The translations under genes and the position numbers were made by a program. DNA of 64,000 nt, from contig BJOX01000205.1 in the NCBI GenBank assembly GCA_009731375.1, positions 744,982-808,981 of the forward strand, written 5' to 3'. Of this stretch, positions 34,117-45,375 are shown piece after piece. This DNA comes from Paulinella micropora (taxonomy: Eukaryota; Cercozoa; Imbricatea; Euglyphida). Under the pieces are notes generated by a model. It searched no databases and was not told the DNA's origin. It worked only from the letters and a program-made list of their open reading frames with translations. Each line of letters starts with the position of its first letter. Positions within the stretch are counted from its first letter, which is position 1.

Positions 34117-35874
34117 ATGGGAGTGATACCAGAGATGATGAAGACAGGCATGATCATGAAGAAATTAAAACATCTACCTGTCTATCAAGCCTACTATCGT
34201 AACACTTGGTGTCCTCTCTTACCTACTCAAAGACCTAAGCTGCCTGAATTCATCAAGGTAGTGGAGCAGTTAGCTCAAAGCAACGTATCAGAGACTAGAA
34301 TGCGAAAGCTATATGGATCTGGTAGTTCAAAGAGTGACCCTATCACTATCAACACAGTAGCAGGAATAGCTCAGGGCAAGAAAAAGAGCAAGCCTTCACA
34401 GACTTATGGTGAGGGGGAGGACAGTATTTGTTGGAACTGTCTGTCCCCTGACCATAAAATTGCTTTCTGTCTAGTCAGGTGTCAACTCAAGGACTGTCCT
34501 AAGGATGGACATGGTCCCTTGAAATGCCCCATAAGAAGGAGAACTAGGGTCTCTGAGAAGTTGCGTGGGAAGGAAAAGAGAGAGGACAGTCAGAGTGAGA
34601 AGACAGACAGACACAAGAAGAAAGAAGAAGAAGGAGCAAAGAAGAAGGAAGGCAGCAGAGGAGAGAGGCGAAGGCTGAAAGCAGCAGACTTCATTAAAAA
34701 GAAGAAAATGATAAGCTTAAACGCAGAATCATCTGACTCCTCTGACTCACCCTCTCACTCAGAAAGTGAAGAAGAAAATGAACCTCCAACTAACCAATCT
34801 CCTTCTGAGTCTGATGAAGAATCAGAAGTAGATGGTGAGTTAGGGATTCACCACATGGCAATTATGATGATGGGGAGACTGAGAGAAGATGATAATGGTG
34901 TGTGTGTCGAGGAAGACAACCCCCCACCCTCAAACAACACCCCCATGCCACTTTTATCTCACACATCTAAGCCACCTGGCGCAAGAAGTAGAGAGGGAGG
35001 AGGTGTTGAGGGTGGTGTGCGTAGAGGAGAGCAGAAAGGACATGCATCATCTACCCAAAACGACTCCACATACACTCGCCCCACTATTCCACCCCTTCAC
35101 GAGAATAAGTTTTTGACCACCCTTGATATGGCTAGCGACCCAACTCCCGTAAACCAAATCATACCTTTGGAAGGGAATTGGGCCCTCAGACGTACAAGGG
35201 TAGGATACGTAAAATTACTCGTGAAAAAATACAACCCAGTCACATTACGAGAAGTAGGTGGCCCACCCCTCAACCTTCACGGTAGACCAGTACGTATAGT
35301 TGACTGTCACGTCACAAGTAGTAAGCAGTGCGAGGCGACAGTGCCAGATACAGGAGTTAGATGCTCGTGGAGACTGGGAGCGGCGAGAAAGGGGGTGCAG
35401 GGTGGGAAGTGTGCTGCTAGACTGATAGATCATGACTTTTGCTCGCTTCAAGTTGATCAAGAAAGGAAGAGAGGGGAAATATTGAGCAAGTACAGAGAAA
35501 AATTGAACCTAGGGTTGCTTCCCCCCCATGATGCTATGTATTACGAACCTGCCACTTCGTTTACACACATCACCTTGTGGAAAGCAAGCATCAACCCTGC
35601 TCAATCCAACAATGCAACTACATCTCTTTGCACACCTACTACTACTACTACTACTACTACCACTACTACTACTACATCCACAGAAGGAGTGGGAGAAACA
35701 GGGAAAGGAGTAGGGGGAGTAGTAGCAGGGGGAGTAGGAGGAGTAGGAGGAGTAGGAGTAGGGGGAGTAGGAGTAGGAGGAGGCAGCAGTAGAGGGGAGA
35801 CCACCTGTACCTACTTTGTCTGCACCAACTTTGACTCACACTTCGTCTACTCAACCTACCACTGCACTATCTGA
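34117..35874 (+). pseudogene. copia-type gag core and nucleocapsid with two zinc knuckles
   Basis: Open for 585 codons. Early residues resemble retroelement gag helices. At about residues 106-145 are two CCHC boxes: CWNCLSPDHKIAFC (CX2CX4HX4C) and CQLKDCPKDGHGPLKC (CX4CX4HX4C). A Lys/Glu/Ser-rich region and then an unfamiliar Cys-containing domain (about 350-480) follow, ending in Thr and Gly repeats derived from microsatellite-like DNA. Gag-frame sequence also lies upstream at about 33945-34075 behind a stop, so the real start was further left. Nucleic-acid binding and particle assembly are the family roles. Confidence 0.65.
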
Positions 35875-35910
35875 TACATCCTCATCACCTTTATTTGGAC
35901 CCCTGAGGTC

Positions 35911-36450
35911 ATGGAAGAGGGAGAGCCAGGTAGAGCTGAGGATAGTAAAGTATGTGTAAGAGACGGAAAGCGGGTGTTAAGAATTGGAGGACTACCTCCT
36001 ATCGAAGAAATACAACGCTTGGTTACTGCTCTCAATCAGGGGCTTAAGAGTAGAACAGTGACAGACGGGTTGATTACAAGCCAGGAGGGGAAATATGATG
36101 ATTTCTATACAGAACTATATTACGCCATGCATGATTGCGTCCTTACCCTTGCTACCAAACACAACAACCCGTTTGCACGAGGCATCGTTTCTTCTTTCCC
36201 ATATGGGTAGACACAGTCCCCAGATAGGTCTACGTTTGTTAGCCTTAAGAGAGCCCCACAGAAGTTCCGCATAGCGAAAGGAAGCATTAGAACCGAGTAC
36301 AAAGGAAAAGTTTTAATGAATCTGTCGGGAGTCATGGGGAAGAAGTCAGTGTCCTTGATGCCCACACCACCTACAACCCGCACCTAAAGTACGAGTTGGT
36401 GGCTACTTCGGCATGGGTTCGTAAGGGTTTTCCGACCAAAACAATCAAGT
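35911..36450 (+). pseudogene. copia-type protease remnant
   Basis: An open stretch to 36210, then a frameshifted continuation whose pieces read KGSIRTEYKGKVLMNLSG and DAHYNPHLKYELVATSAWV. These resemble the C-terminal part of copia proteases (G.g.v.l then ..vlyvP.l..NLlSv). The catalytic D-S/T-G cannot be placed with certainty. 36449-36775 continues as a Pro/Thr/Asp-rich linker in another frame. Confidence 0.45.
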
Positions 36451-36879
36451 GATAGTGCTCAGGAAGCCTATTCTGATAACGGAAGACCAAATCGTCGCTA
36501 GAGGGAGAGCACTCCCAAACCACGTGACGGTGTTTGATGCCCCGGGCACCCCACCTCTCAATCCTAACGAGTGGTATGAGCCCACAAGTATTTCTACTAC
36601 TATGCCCCCCACCACAAGTGAGACTCCCGAGCCCGACGATGATGACAGTGTCACGTCGGACCCCGTGGGGACAAGCTTGACAACCCACCTCTCATCTTTC
36701 TCAGAAAACCAACCCACCTACATACCAGGACGTATACTGTTTATTGTCACCGTGCATTTGTGGTTGGCCATGTGACGTACCTAATACATACGTACCCTAT
36801 TCTACTGAGATAGATCACGAGAAAGAGAGGGCCGAGAGTAAGAGAGATAAAGCACTAGGTAGTAAAGCTTTATGTCCTG

Positions 36880-37790
36880 TTGTTCGTCCCCACTAGTATC
36901 ATGAAAACATACATGCCACTGTGTTCCATCGTATGTGTAAGCACAGAGGGGTAAAAGCCATGGAGCGAATGGCTAACTATATGGGAGTAAAGATAGTGGG
37001 GAGAGAGTGGAGGGAACGAGTAATGAGATGTGAGTGGTGCTTAAAGAATAAGATAAAGAGAGTGCCCCATTTCAAAGACAACCACCATGCGGTAGAACGC
37101 CACCCTGGGGTTCACATAACAATGGATACCCAGGGTTGGTGGAATACCTTATCGTGGGACGGGAAAAAGTACAAGTTCACCGTCAAATGTCTTGCATCTG
37201 GGTTTGAGTTAGACTATTATCTATCTGAGACACAAAAATGAGTTTTTTACATGCTTCCTTAAGGCCGTTGCCTTCTTTGAACGGCATACGGGAAGAAAAG
37301 TGAAATTCTTGACTTGTGACCAGGAATATGGTAAGTACAAGGAGTTTCACACTTGGATTGATGTAAATCAGCCAGTCCTCCTTGAGGCTCCGACGGGGGA
37401 GAAACAGGCGGTTGCTAAAATAGAACGAGCCCACCAGACGTGCGGCGGACCCGCAAGGGCAGTTCTCAGCGACGCCGATCTTCCTGAGTCTGTGTGGACT
37501 GAGACTGAGAAAGCTTCCACTTATTTTGGCAACCTCTTGCCTCTGCCCACGGCCCTTTTAAGGGAAAATCTCCTTACGAAATTGTTCATAAGAGAAAACC
37601 CCTTTTGCGTTATTTGCGCCCCATTGGATGTTTGGCGTACATGAAAGTAGACGCAAAGAGGGGGAAAGGTGAAAGGGGGAGGAAAGTTTTATTTCTTGGG
37701 TATGAAAGAAACAACGGGTATTATCGCGTATATGATCCGGTTGCGAGGAAAATATTCGGTAATGTCCGTGATGTTATCTGTGACGTTTGG
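36880..37790 (+). pseudogene. copia-type integrase, frameshifted
   Basis: The zinc-binding N-terminus is visible (H..H then CEWC at 37030-37045). The catalytic core shows the first Asp in ITMDTQGWW (about 37125), the second in FLTCDQEYG (about 37318) and the Glu in AKIERAHQT (about 37422). The LPESVW.ETE and RYLRPIGCLAYMKV/LFLGYERNNGYYRVYDP motifs are the usual end of copia integrase. Frames change near 37241-37300, at about 37600 and at about 37787, so no intact enzyme can be made. Confidence 0.8.
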
Positions 37791-38650
37791 AGACTGGGGA
37801 AGAGGGGGCATCTAAATCTCTCGAGAGAGATGATGTTGAGGGTGAGATGTTCTCTGTTAATTGGCAACAGCCCCCCCTTCCCCTATCGCAACAAACGACC
37901 CCAGAAGATCAAGGAATCGTTTCAGGGGAGAACCCGGGAGGAGAGATTCCGGCAGGGGGAGAAGGTCCCCCGGTAGGAAATCCCCCTCCCGCTCCGACCC
38001 TCACTATGGAATCTCCTCCTGAGGAGTCACCCCACACTCCGCAAACTGACGAGGATAGCGAGGCCGAAGAGGGACCGGTGTTCGTGAACACGAGCCCGCC
38101 TCCCCTAGAGCCTCCAAGTCCCAAAGTTGCTCAGCCGAGTGACGAGCAGGGGGAGATGAAGAAAGCAAGAAGGGGGCGTAAGCCCAAAGAAAGACAAAGA
38201 TTGTCCGGAACGTATGTGGAAATACCTGCAAGGGCTTTTGGGGAGCAGTGGGCTAGATTGACTTACGGGGATAAATGGGAGACGGCGATACGACGAGGGA
38301 CAGCCACAGCCCCGTCTGCTCCCGTTACCCGTAAATCTAAACGCTTTCCCGCGCATAGCGCCTTGTTTGACGACGGCGTCACGGATAAGATATTAGACAC
38401 AGAAATCATCAAATATGCCAAAGCCCCACAACAATCAGGAGCTATGCCCGAACCGCGTGAGCAAAAAGCTGCAATTGCACCACCACCCTTATCGACCAAC
38501 AAAAACTTTGATTCGGATCTCAATACTAACGATCCCGGCATTGAGGTCACCTCAGAGTTTGCGTTTGTCGAGGGGGAGAGGGAGAGGGTAGAGGAGCAGA
38601 GAGCGGCACATAAACCGGGATGGAGATCACACGAACAGGCGGAAATTTCG
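37787..38650 (+). pseudogene. copia-type pol linker before reverse transcriptase, truncated
   Basis: Pro/Glu-rich linker with a RKSKRFPAHSALFDDG patch, the counterpart of the R.S.R..kp.. segment between integrase and reverse transcriptase. It ends GWRSHEQAEISN, which looks like the first residues of copia reverse transcriptase. Immediately after, base composition changes and the frame runs into the unrelated GC-rich gene. Confidence 0.6.
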
Positions 38651-38651
38651 A

Positions 38652-41600
38652 ATGTTGAACGGCGCCGACCCGCTGTCGTGGTGCACGGCGCGGCCGTCGT
38701 GCACCGTCGAGCCGGGGCTGCCGCAGCCCGCGGTGCCCAGGCGCGTGCCGCACTACTACGTCAACTGCCCCGACTGCCGCCTCGAGCTGTGGTACAACAC
38801 GACTGAAGACGGTGACTGCTACTACCTCCTGTCAAGCGCCGGGTGGCCCGTGCTCTCTACGACCGCGACCCGCCTGGACGCCAGCTTCGTCTGGTCCGTC
38901 CTGGGCCCGCCGCCATCGGCTGTTGCGGTCGTCGAACTGGACGGCAGCGGCCGGGCCGGACACTTGTGCTACCAGGCGCACGAGCTGCTGCGGAGCTACA
39001 GCTGCGCCTTTCCGTTCGTCCTGGGAGAATTGTCGGAACCACCCTCGGTGTGTTCGGCGTTGGCGCGCGTAACTGTGCCCTGCGGGCCCGGATCGTCGCA
39101 GATTTCTTGTGAGCTGCTCGCGGGCAGCACGCGGTACCGGTGCCGCGCCAACAGCTCAAATGCCTTTGTGCTCGACGGCGCGATCAGTGCTAGGATGCTG
39201 TCGGGCGACTGCGAGCTGTTCCGCCGGGCGTTCGAGCCAAACTTGGACTTCAACTGCAGCTGGCCCCTGGCCCAGGCACCTGAGCCCGCCTTCTGCGCGA
39301 TTGCGGCGCACGACCCCATGTGGCGCCTGGCCTGTTCTTCGGACACTTGGTGCGGGTCCGACGGCTGCGTCGGCTGTCCGTCCGCGGACGTGCAGCTGGC
39401 GCGCGCGGAAACGCGCGCGCGCGCCTCGGGCCGCGACGCGTTCTGGGCCGGCAGCGACGGCGCGGCGCTGGTAGCCAACTACCCCTGGCTGGCGCAAACG
39501 GCCGGGGGCGTGGCCGAGCTGCTGTGCCAGCAGTGTTTTCCGCCTGAGAATTCTCCGACCCTGCCCCCGACCGTGCTGTTACAGAACTGCCCTTACGCCT
39601 GTACGACCGAGACCTATTCGCTGCTGGGTACGTCGTGCTCGTACCACGCCCTGCGCTGCACGCGGGACGGCGCGGGGTCGTACTTGTGCTGGTCCCTGAC
39701 GGAACGGCTGGCCTGGCTGGCGCGCGGTGTGCAGGCCGCGGTCGTGGCCTCGGCTGCCAGCGGCGACTGCCGACAACTGCTGACCCTGCAGCCGAGCGAG
39801 CTGCAGTGCTGCCGGCCGCCGCAACGCCTTGACGCAACGCCGCCAACCGCGTGGCAGGTCGGGGGCTGTGTCTTCCTCGTGGACTCGGTCGACAACTACG
39901 CGGCGCCTAACGCACCACCGTCGTCCTCCTGCGCTGCTGCTGCACCACCCCAGTACGAGCGCAACGTGACCTGGACGTGCGGGGCCACAATTGTACAGTG
40001 CGCGCTCACTGCGCCGCAGGGGCAGACCAACGAGACGGGCGCGAGCTGTGCGGTTGCAGCAGGTGACCGGTGCCACCTGCTGCTGCCGGCAGCGGCTAAC
40101 GCCAGCGAGGCCTGCTCGCGCCTCGTGCGCTACTGCGCAAGGGTTCAGCCGGACCTGGTGCGGCAGCAGCTGGCGACGGGTTGGCCCTCGTCGACCGCGG
40201 GGTGCAGCGCCGTCCTGACACCGTCCGTGGCCCTGGCGTGTTCGTTAGGGCGCAACGTGAGCTGCGGGTCCGAGCTGTGCCTGGCGCAGCTGCCGGTATT
40301 CGTGGACAACGCCGCTTGGTGGCGCTGCGCCGCCGACCACCCCTGGTCCCGCCCCGCGCAATGGAGGGCGACGTGCGGGGGCCAATCGGTTTCGTGCAGC
40401 GCGACGGCGGCGGGAGGACGCTACGTTTGCAGCGGCAACGGCCGCTGGCGCCTGTTCAACTGCACGGTGGACTACGCCGAAGCGTTGGCGCTCGGCGCGT
40501 GCGCTGCCGTGCTGGCGGCGTGCCCCGCCGACCTGCCGCACGCGCCCGTGAGCGCGAATGCCACCAGCGACGGGACCGTGGTGTGGGCGAACGGGTGGCG
40601 CTGGTCCTGGCCGCACGTACAAAGGCTGTTGGCCGGCCGCGGGCTCAGCTACTGCGAGTTAACCGCCGACGAGGACGTGTTGCGCGCGCCGGTGCCGCCC
40701 GCGTGTGCCGCGCGGCCAACGGCCTCTCCGACGATTTTAGTGCAGTACTGCAGCGCGCTGCCCGTGCACTGCCTCCCGCAGGACTTTGGCCGCGTGCTGC
40801 AGTGCGTGAACGAGTGCGAGCTGAGCGGCCAGTGCCGGATGGCGCGCCTGCCGGAGCTGCGCGGCGGCCGCTGGTGGGTGGACAGTTTGCAGGACGAGCC
40901 AAGCGCAAGTGGCTGCTGGCTCGCCACAGACTTCGCGGGAGGTCTGTGCCCCGCGCTGCAGGGCCAGTGCGTGACTTACTGTGGGGCGGGCAGCGCGCTG
41001 CAGGCGCTCTCTGTGACGACGGTCTGGTCCGAGGCAGACTGCGAGCTGTCGCTGTTCCATGAACAGCGCTTCCGTTGCGGGACCACGGACCTGGTGTGCG
41101 AGCCCCTGGCCATGGTCGCGGCGCAGGTGTCCCGGCAAATGCTGGACGCGCTGAAAGTGGACATGGTGCTGAACGAGCGCGTGACGGACGACTACCTGCT
41201 GTGCCACAACGCCGCACCGGCCGCGGCGGCGCGCGTGCTGTGCCCCGTGGCCCGGCAGACGCTGGGCCTCACAGACGACCGTTGCGGGGCGCTGGCGTAC
41301 GCTTGTGCTGCTGGTGGCGGCACCATCGAGTGCGACGGGGGCTGGACGCGCGACCCTACGGTTGACCCGTTCTGTACCACGCCGCAGTCGGACGGGCTGT
41401 CGCCGGTGCCCTGCGACTGCGGCGTGCACTGGACGCCGGTCGTGCAGGCGCTGGCGCCCAGCGCGTTGATCGACAGCCAGTGCTACCTGGACATGCAGAG
41501 CGGCGGGCTGTCGAAGGCCAATTTGGACGCGTTCCGGCTCTGCACTAGCAACGCGCCGGCTGGAGGGATGAGCTGCGCGGCCCGCGGCCTCGTGTCGCTG

Positions 41601-44600
41601 GACGAGTTGGTGTTGCTGTGGCTGGCGGACGACGTGCCGGAGGCTGCGAGCAGGGGCTTGCTGCTGGAGCACAGCCTGCGCGGCACGGACCCGCGCGCGA
41701 GCGTCGACAGCCCGGCCGCGGTACTGCTGCTGTTGCGGCGCCTGTTGGCCGCCGACGGCGGCGGCGACCGCATTCTGTTGGGCGAGGTGCTGGCTACCAA
41801 TCGCGACCGGCGCGCCTGGTGCCTCGGCGCCGACGACACGGGCGCCGCCGCGCCGGTCTGTGCGCTGCGCCCGGGGCTGGGGCTGCCGCTGTGCACGGTG
41901 CACTGCCCGGTTGGCACCGTCGCGTCAGCTGCCAATCGAGCAGTGCGCTGCTGCAACTCGCGGGGCTGCTGCTGGCTGGGCACGGCGGGGCTGACGTACT
42001 CTGCCAACGAAACGAAGCTGCAGCGGCTGCCCGTCGGTAACGACACGGTGTGCCGCCCGAACCTTTTCCCGGAGCTCACGGCGTACCCGCGCCCGACCGC
42101 GACCGCGGTGTTGGCGCCCAGCGACGCGCAGCGCCAGCTGTGCTTCGAGGACGTGCGTTGCCAGGCGATCGTGCTGTTTGCGAACGGCGGCGTGTTCTTT
42201 AGCGAGCGCGAGCTGAACTTCCCGTTGGCGGAACTGCGGCGCCTGGACCCCGGGCGGCTGCACCAGCTGGACGAGGACAAGCAGAGCACGCGCTACTTGC
42301 ACCCGGTGCCGGAACGCGAACTGGCGGCGCGCGGCGACACCGTTGTCACGTCGCTGCAGAGCGCCGTCGTGGGCCTGGACCGGAGGGTCAACCAGGCCTG
42401 CAGCCGCTTCCTTGACTGGTCCTGGTCCGGCTGGCGGCCCGCGGCGCTGTCGCGTGCGAGAACAGCACTGCAAGAAAACTGGCGCGCGCTGGCAACTTCG
42501 GTGGGGCTGCCGGCCGACCCAACGGTACTGCCGGCAGTAGCGGTCGTCATTGACAACAAGAACGAGACCGAGTGGCGGCGGCAGGTGTGCGGCGCGGCAA
42601 CTGTTTGTCTGGCCACTGCCTGGGTGCCCACGGCCGGCCCGCTTGCCGGCTACGCCGCCGCGAGGCTCGCGGTCGGCTATTATCTGGCGCTGCTGAACCT
42701 GACGAAGGCCGCCGGCGCCGCACCCCCGGGCCAGTGGCTCGTCGAATCTGCGAACGGCAGGTTCTTTTCCTTGCAAGATCACAAGGGCGTGACACAGGAC
42801 CAAATGGCGATTATCCAGCGAGCGCTGCTCCGCGTGGACCTCGTGCGGGAGGTAGTGCGCGACGCCCTCGTGCTCAGAAACATCTTCGAGGCCCGGCGCG
42901 CCACCGGTGCAGCCGAGGCAGTGACGGCGGCGGCACCGGTGGCGCTGCCGGACGGCTGCGGCGCGGGCCGCGGGCCCTGCGTTTCCGGCGGCGCGTGGCC
43001 GGGGGCCGCGGCGGAGCTGGCGCTGCTGGCCCAGGCGCAGGACGACCTGCGGGCGGGGCGTTTGCGGAGCTCGGAGGCGGACCGTTTTAGGGCGGGCGAC
43101 CACGCCGTGGCGGTAGCCGAGGCGCGGTCGCACACGCTGCTGCGCTACTTCGTGCCGGCCTGGTCCGGGGCCGCGTTCTCAAGTGCCGGCGTCGCTGGCA
43201 GGTGCGAGTACGACGCGCCGTGGGGAGAGAAGGTGGACCTGACGGGCCACGAGCCGCTGCCGTCTCGCTGCGAAACGCTGTCCATGACGTGGCCCTGGCA
43301 GTTTGCGGCGTACTGGAACTGGCGCAACTGGGTAGCGCTTGATGCGTTCTCGCACGGCGCTACTCGTTGGAGTGCGGGCGCCGGCAACTGCTCGTCGCTG
43401 TCGTTCCCGCTGTGGCGCAACGAGCCGGTGCTGGTGGACGGGCGCTGGCAGGGCTGTTTCGAGCCGCGCTGCCCGCAGCCCGTGCCGTACGACTACGACT
43501 GGTACGCACGGTCTACGGTGTCGTGGTCCGTGCCCGACACTACTGTCGCGCCGCGCGACGCGACGGTCGCGCCCTGCGGCTGGGACCGGGGCATCTGCGG
43601 CAGCAACGGCCGCTGCCAGTGCAACAGCGGCTTCCGGGTCAAGCCGAACACGGACCCCACGACGCTGGTGTACGATGCCGCCGGCGAGCCCAGGGTGGCG
43701 CGCGTGCTGCAACAGGACGCGTGCGACATCGACGGGCGCGGCGTGTGCAAGTCCAAGCTGTCTTACGGCAGCGGCGAGGACTGCAGCGGGCGCGGCGTCT
43801 GTGTAGCGGACTTCCGCGCGGACGAGAGGGCCGCGACGTGCCGCTGTGGTACCTTCGCACTCACTGGGGGTGCCAAGAAGGACTGCTACTTGTACGAGCA
43901 GGGGGACCCGCGCTACTGCGTGGCGCAACCGTCCGCGGGGTTTATAAGCAACGGCTGGACCAGCTCGCCGTACGGCCAGCCCGCCAGCTGCAACATACCT
44001 CCCGGGGGCTGCTTCCACAGCCCGACAAACGACTGCAGGCGGGCGGCCGGCGCTACCGTGGAGCGCGGCGAGTGTTTTGGTTGCGATCTGCCCCGTGTCA
44101 GCCTGCTCGTGCCCGGCAGCGAGACGTCGGGGGTGTGCAACCAGTCCAGCGGCGGGGGCAGGTGCAGCAAATGCAGCCCCGGCTACTTCGGGCAGTTCTG
44201 CGAGTACGTCACGCTGAGCGGGGGCTGCTACGAAAACGGCACCGCCGTCGACAAACAATGTGTGTGGAATTGGTACCTAGGGCAGTACGAAGAGCTCGGC
44301 CGCTCGACCATCGATGCCGATCTGTTGGAGTCAAGCAGCCTGTGGCCCAGGCGTGGCTGCACAGGCAAGCCGTGCAGCGGCAGCGGCCGGTGCACGCAGG
44401 CGCGCGCCTTCCCGCTGGAGGCGCACGATTTCGACCATCTGCCGCCCCTCGCCCGCTTTTCGTACCGCGTGGACCGTTTCCAGCTCCCGGCCTACCTCAA
44501 GTACGCGGCGCGCGAGGAACGGTACGAGGCGGCGATGCGCGCGGCCGCCGACGGCCAGGCCTGCCAGTGCGACGCGGGCTTTGGCGGCAAGTTCTGTCAG

Positions 44601-44954
44601 GAACGCGTCTGTGCCCCTGTCTGCCACGTGTCCGCTACTTGCTACTACAACAGCGACGGTAAGCAGGCCAAGTGCCTGTGCGCGGTTGACAAGAAGTTCA
44701 GGTGCCTGCGCCCGGAGGGCGAGCAGGGCTGCAGCTGCAAACGGCGCGATTTCCCGTTGGACAGATCGTTGCCGGTCCCGACCAAAGAAATCGTCTGCGG
44801 CCCGTCTGCGCTGTCGGCCCTGGTCCGCGTCATAGGGGACCAGAAGTTTCCCTGGGCCTGTGCCTGCCAGACGGGGGCCTTCGAGACGGACTCCGGCCTG
44901 TGCAAGGCCAAGGTCGTGGCCTTGGTTGACGAGTACGGCACCCCGCCCCAGTAG
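38652..44954 (+). CDS. Giant Cys-rich secreted or surface protein with EGF-like C-terminus (5' end probably missing)
   Basis: 2,100 codons without an intron. The body is an array of Cys-rich modules with many N-X-S/T sites. The C-terminal third has EGF-like pieces: CGWDRGICGSNGRCQC (about residue 1641), CSGRGVCVAD (about 1710), CSKCSPGYFGQFCEY (about 1837), and CQCDAGFGGKFCQE (about 1970) followed by further Cys pairs. This suggests an extracellular, disulfide-bonded, glycosylated protein. No signal peptide follows the first ATG and no membrane span is seen. That ATG lies within ten bases of the retrotransposon junction, so the true N-terminus was probably lost or rearranged. AATAAA lies just after the stop. 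The EGF part is recognisable; the rest is not. Confidence 0.75.
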   Translation: MLNGADPLSWCTARPSCTVEPGLPQPAVPRRVPHYYVNCPDCRLELWYNTTEDGDCYYLLSSAGWPVLSTTATRLDASFVWSVLGPPPSAVAVVELDGSGRAGHLCYQAHELLRSYSCAFPFVLGELSEPPSVCSALARVTVPCGPGSSQISCELLAGSTRYRCRANSSNAFVLDGAISARMLSGDCELFRRAFEPNLDFNCSWPLAQAPEPAFCAIAAHDPMWRLACSSDTWCGSDGCVGCPSADVQLARAETRARASGRDAFWAGSDGAALVANYPWLAQTAGGVAELLCQQCFPPENSPTLPPTVLLQNCPYACTTETYSLLGTSCSYHALRCTRDGAGSYLCWSLTERLAWLARGVQAAVVASAASGDCRQLLTLQPSELQCCRPPQRLDATPPTAWQVGGCVFLVDSVDNYAAPNAPPSSSCAAAAPPQYERNVTWTCGATIVQCALTAPQGQTNETGASCAVAAGDRCHLLLPAAANASEACSRLVRYCARVQPDLVRQQLATGWPSSTAGCSAVLTPSVALACSLGRNVSCGSELCLAQLPVFVDNAAWWRCAADHPWSRPAQWRATCGGQSVSCSATAAGGRYVCSGNGRWRLFNCTVDYAEALALGACAAVLAACPADLPHAPVSANATSDGTVVWANGWRWSWPHVQRLLAGRGLSYCELTADEDVLRAPVPPACAARPTASPTILVQYCSALPVHCLPQDFGRVLQCVNECELSGQCRMARLPELRGGRWWVDSLQDEPSASGCWLATDFAGGLCPALQGQCVTYCGAGSALQALSVTTVWSEADCELSLFHEQRFRCGTTDLVCEPLAMVAAQVSRQMLDALKVDMVLNERVTDDYLLCHNAAPAAAARVLCPVARQTLGLTDDRCGALAYACAAGGGTIECDGGWTRDPTVDPFCTTPQSDGLSPVPCDCGVHWTPVVQALAPSALIDSQCYLDMQSGGLSKANLDAFRLCTSNAPAGGMSCAARGLVSLDELVLLWLADDVPEAASRGLLLEHSLRGTDPRASVDSPAAVLLLLRRLLAADGGGDRILLGEVLATNRDRRAWCLGADDTGAAAPVCALRPGLGLPLCTVHCPVGTVASAANRAVRCCNSRGCCWLGTAGLTYSANETKLQRLPVGNDTVCRPNLFPELTAYPRPTATAVLAPSDAQRQLCFEDVRCQAIVLFANGGVFFSERELNFPLAELRRLDPGRLHQLDEDKQSTRYLHPVPERELAARGDTVVTSLQSAVVGLDRRVNQACSRFLDWSWSGWRPAALSRARTALQENWRALATSVGLPADPTVLPAVAVVIDNKNETEWRRQVCGAATVCLATAWVPTAGPLAGYAAARLAVGYYLALLNLTKAAGAAPPGQWLVESANGRFFSLQDHKGVTQDQMAIIQRALLRVDLVREVVRDALVLRNIFEARRATGAAEAVTAAAPVALPDGCGAGRGPCVSGGAWPGAAAELALLAQAQDDLRAGRLRSSEADRFRAGDHAVAVAEARSHTLLRYFVPAWSGAAFSSAGVAGRCEYDAPWGEKVDLTGHEPLPSRCETLSMTWPWQFAAYWNWRNWVALDAFSHGATRWSAGAGNCSSLSFPLWRNEPVLVDGRWQGCFEPRCPQPVPYDYDWYARSTVSWSVPDTTVAPRDATVAPCGWDRGICGSNGRCQCNSGFRVKPNTDPTTLVYDAAGEPRVARVLQQDACDIDGRGVCKSKLSYGSGEDCSGRGVCVADFRADERAATCRCGTFALTGGAKKDCYLYEQGDPRYCVAQPSAGFISNGWTSSPYGQPASCNIPPGGCFHSPTNDCRRAAGATVERGECFGCDLPRVSLLVPGSETSGVCNQSSGGGRCSKCSPGYFGQFCEYVTLSGGCYENGTAVDKQCVWNWYLGQYEELGRSTIDADLLESSSLWPRRGCTGKPCSGSGRCTQARAFPLEAHDFDHLPPLARFSYRVDRFQLPAYLKYAAREERYEAAMRAAADGQACQCDAGFGGKFCQERVCAPVCHVSATCYYNSDGKQAKCLCAVDKKFRCLRPEGEQGCSCKRRDFPLDRSLPVPTKEIVCGPSALSALVRVIGDQKFPWACACQTGAFETDSGLCKAKVVALVDEYGTPPQ

Positions 44955-45375
44955 GGACGTGCGAGGTGTTTGAGAAAAGAATAAAAAAAAAATGCTTGCA
45001 CGTTGGTCTGTCGCCGTTACTTTTATTAAAAAAAACACAAGCCAGCCTTGACGTAATCAAAGCTCCCCGCAGGTTTGTCGCGCGCGTACCTTTCGGCGTA
45101 GTTTGAGTGTACCGCGCCCCTCTACATCTGGTATCGGGGATGGCAGGGGGGGGGGTTGTGCGGAGGATGTGGGGGGGGGGGGAGGGACGCACAGAGTAAG
45201 TTGGTGAGGGGGGGGGGGGAGGGAGGCACAGATTGCGTGTGTTTGGGAAAGGGGGGGGGGAGGTTTTTGTCCCGTGCCTTTCCCCCCCTGCCCGTCCTCG
45301 TTTCCCCAGCTTGTTCTTTTCGTCTTCGTCCCGACAGAATTACTGCCACAGATTTTTTTAGAGGAGGGAAGAAAT
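44955..45375. other. Intergenic with polyadenylation signal and homopolymer G/C
   Basis: Contains AATAAA at about 44980 and TTTTATT soon after, with repeated poly-G runs at about 45150-45260. Nothing else supported. Confidence 0.4.

Larger units (their letters stand above)
32769..38650 (+). mobile_element. Degenerate Ty1/copia-type LTR retrotransposon, 3' truncated
   Basis: Forward order: LTR candidate, gag with zinc knuckles, protease remnant, integrase with HHCC and catalytic D,D,E motifs, and the post-integrase linker. Integrase before reverse transcriptase is the copia order; gypsy elements have it after. Stops and frame changes break every part, so the copy is dead. Sequence stops resembling the element at about 38645-38655, where a motif like the start of copia reverse transcriptase (W..HEQAEISN) appears. 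RT, RNase H and the 3' LTR are absent. Confidence 0.8.

Noticed and set aside
39000-44200. Long reverse-strand frames opposite the giant Cys-rich gene (up to about 400 codons)
   Set aside because: Shadow frames caused by high GC; they lack starts in context and protein-like composition.
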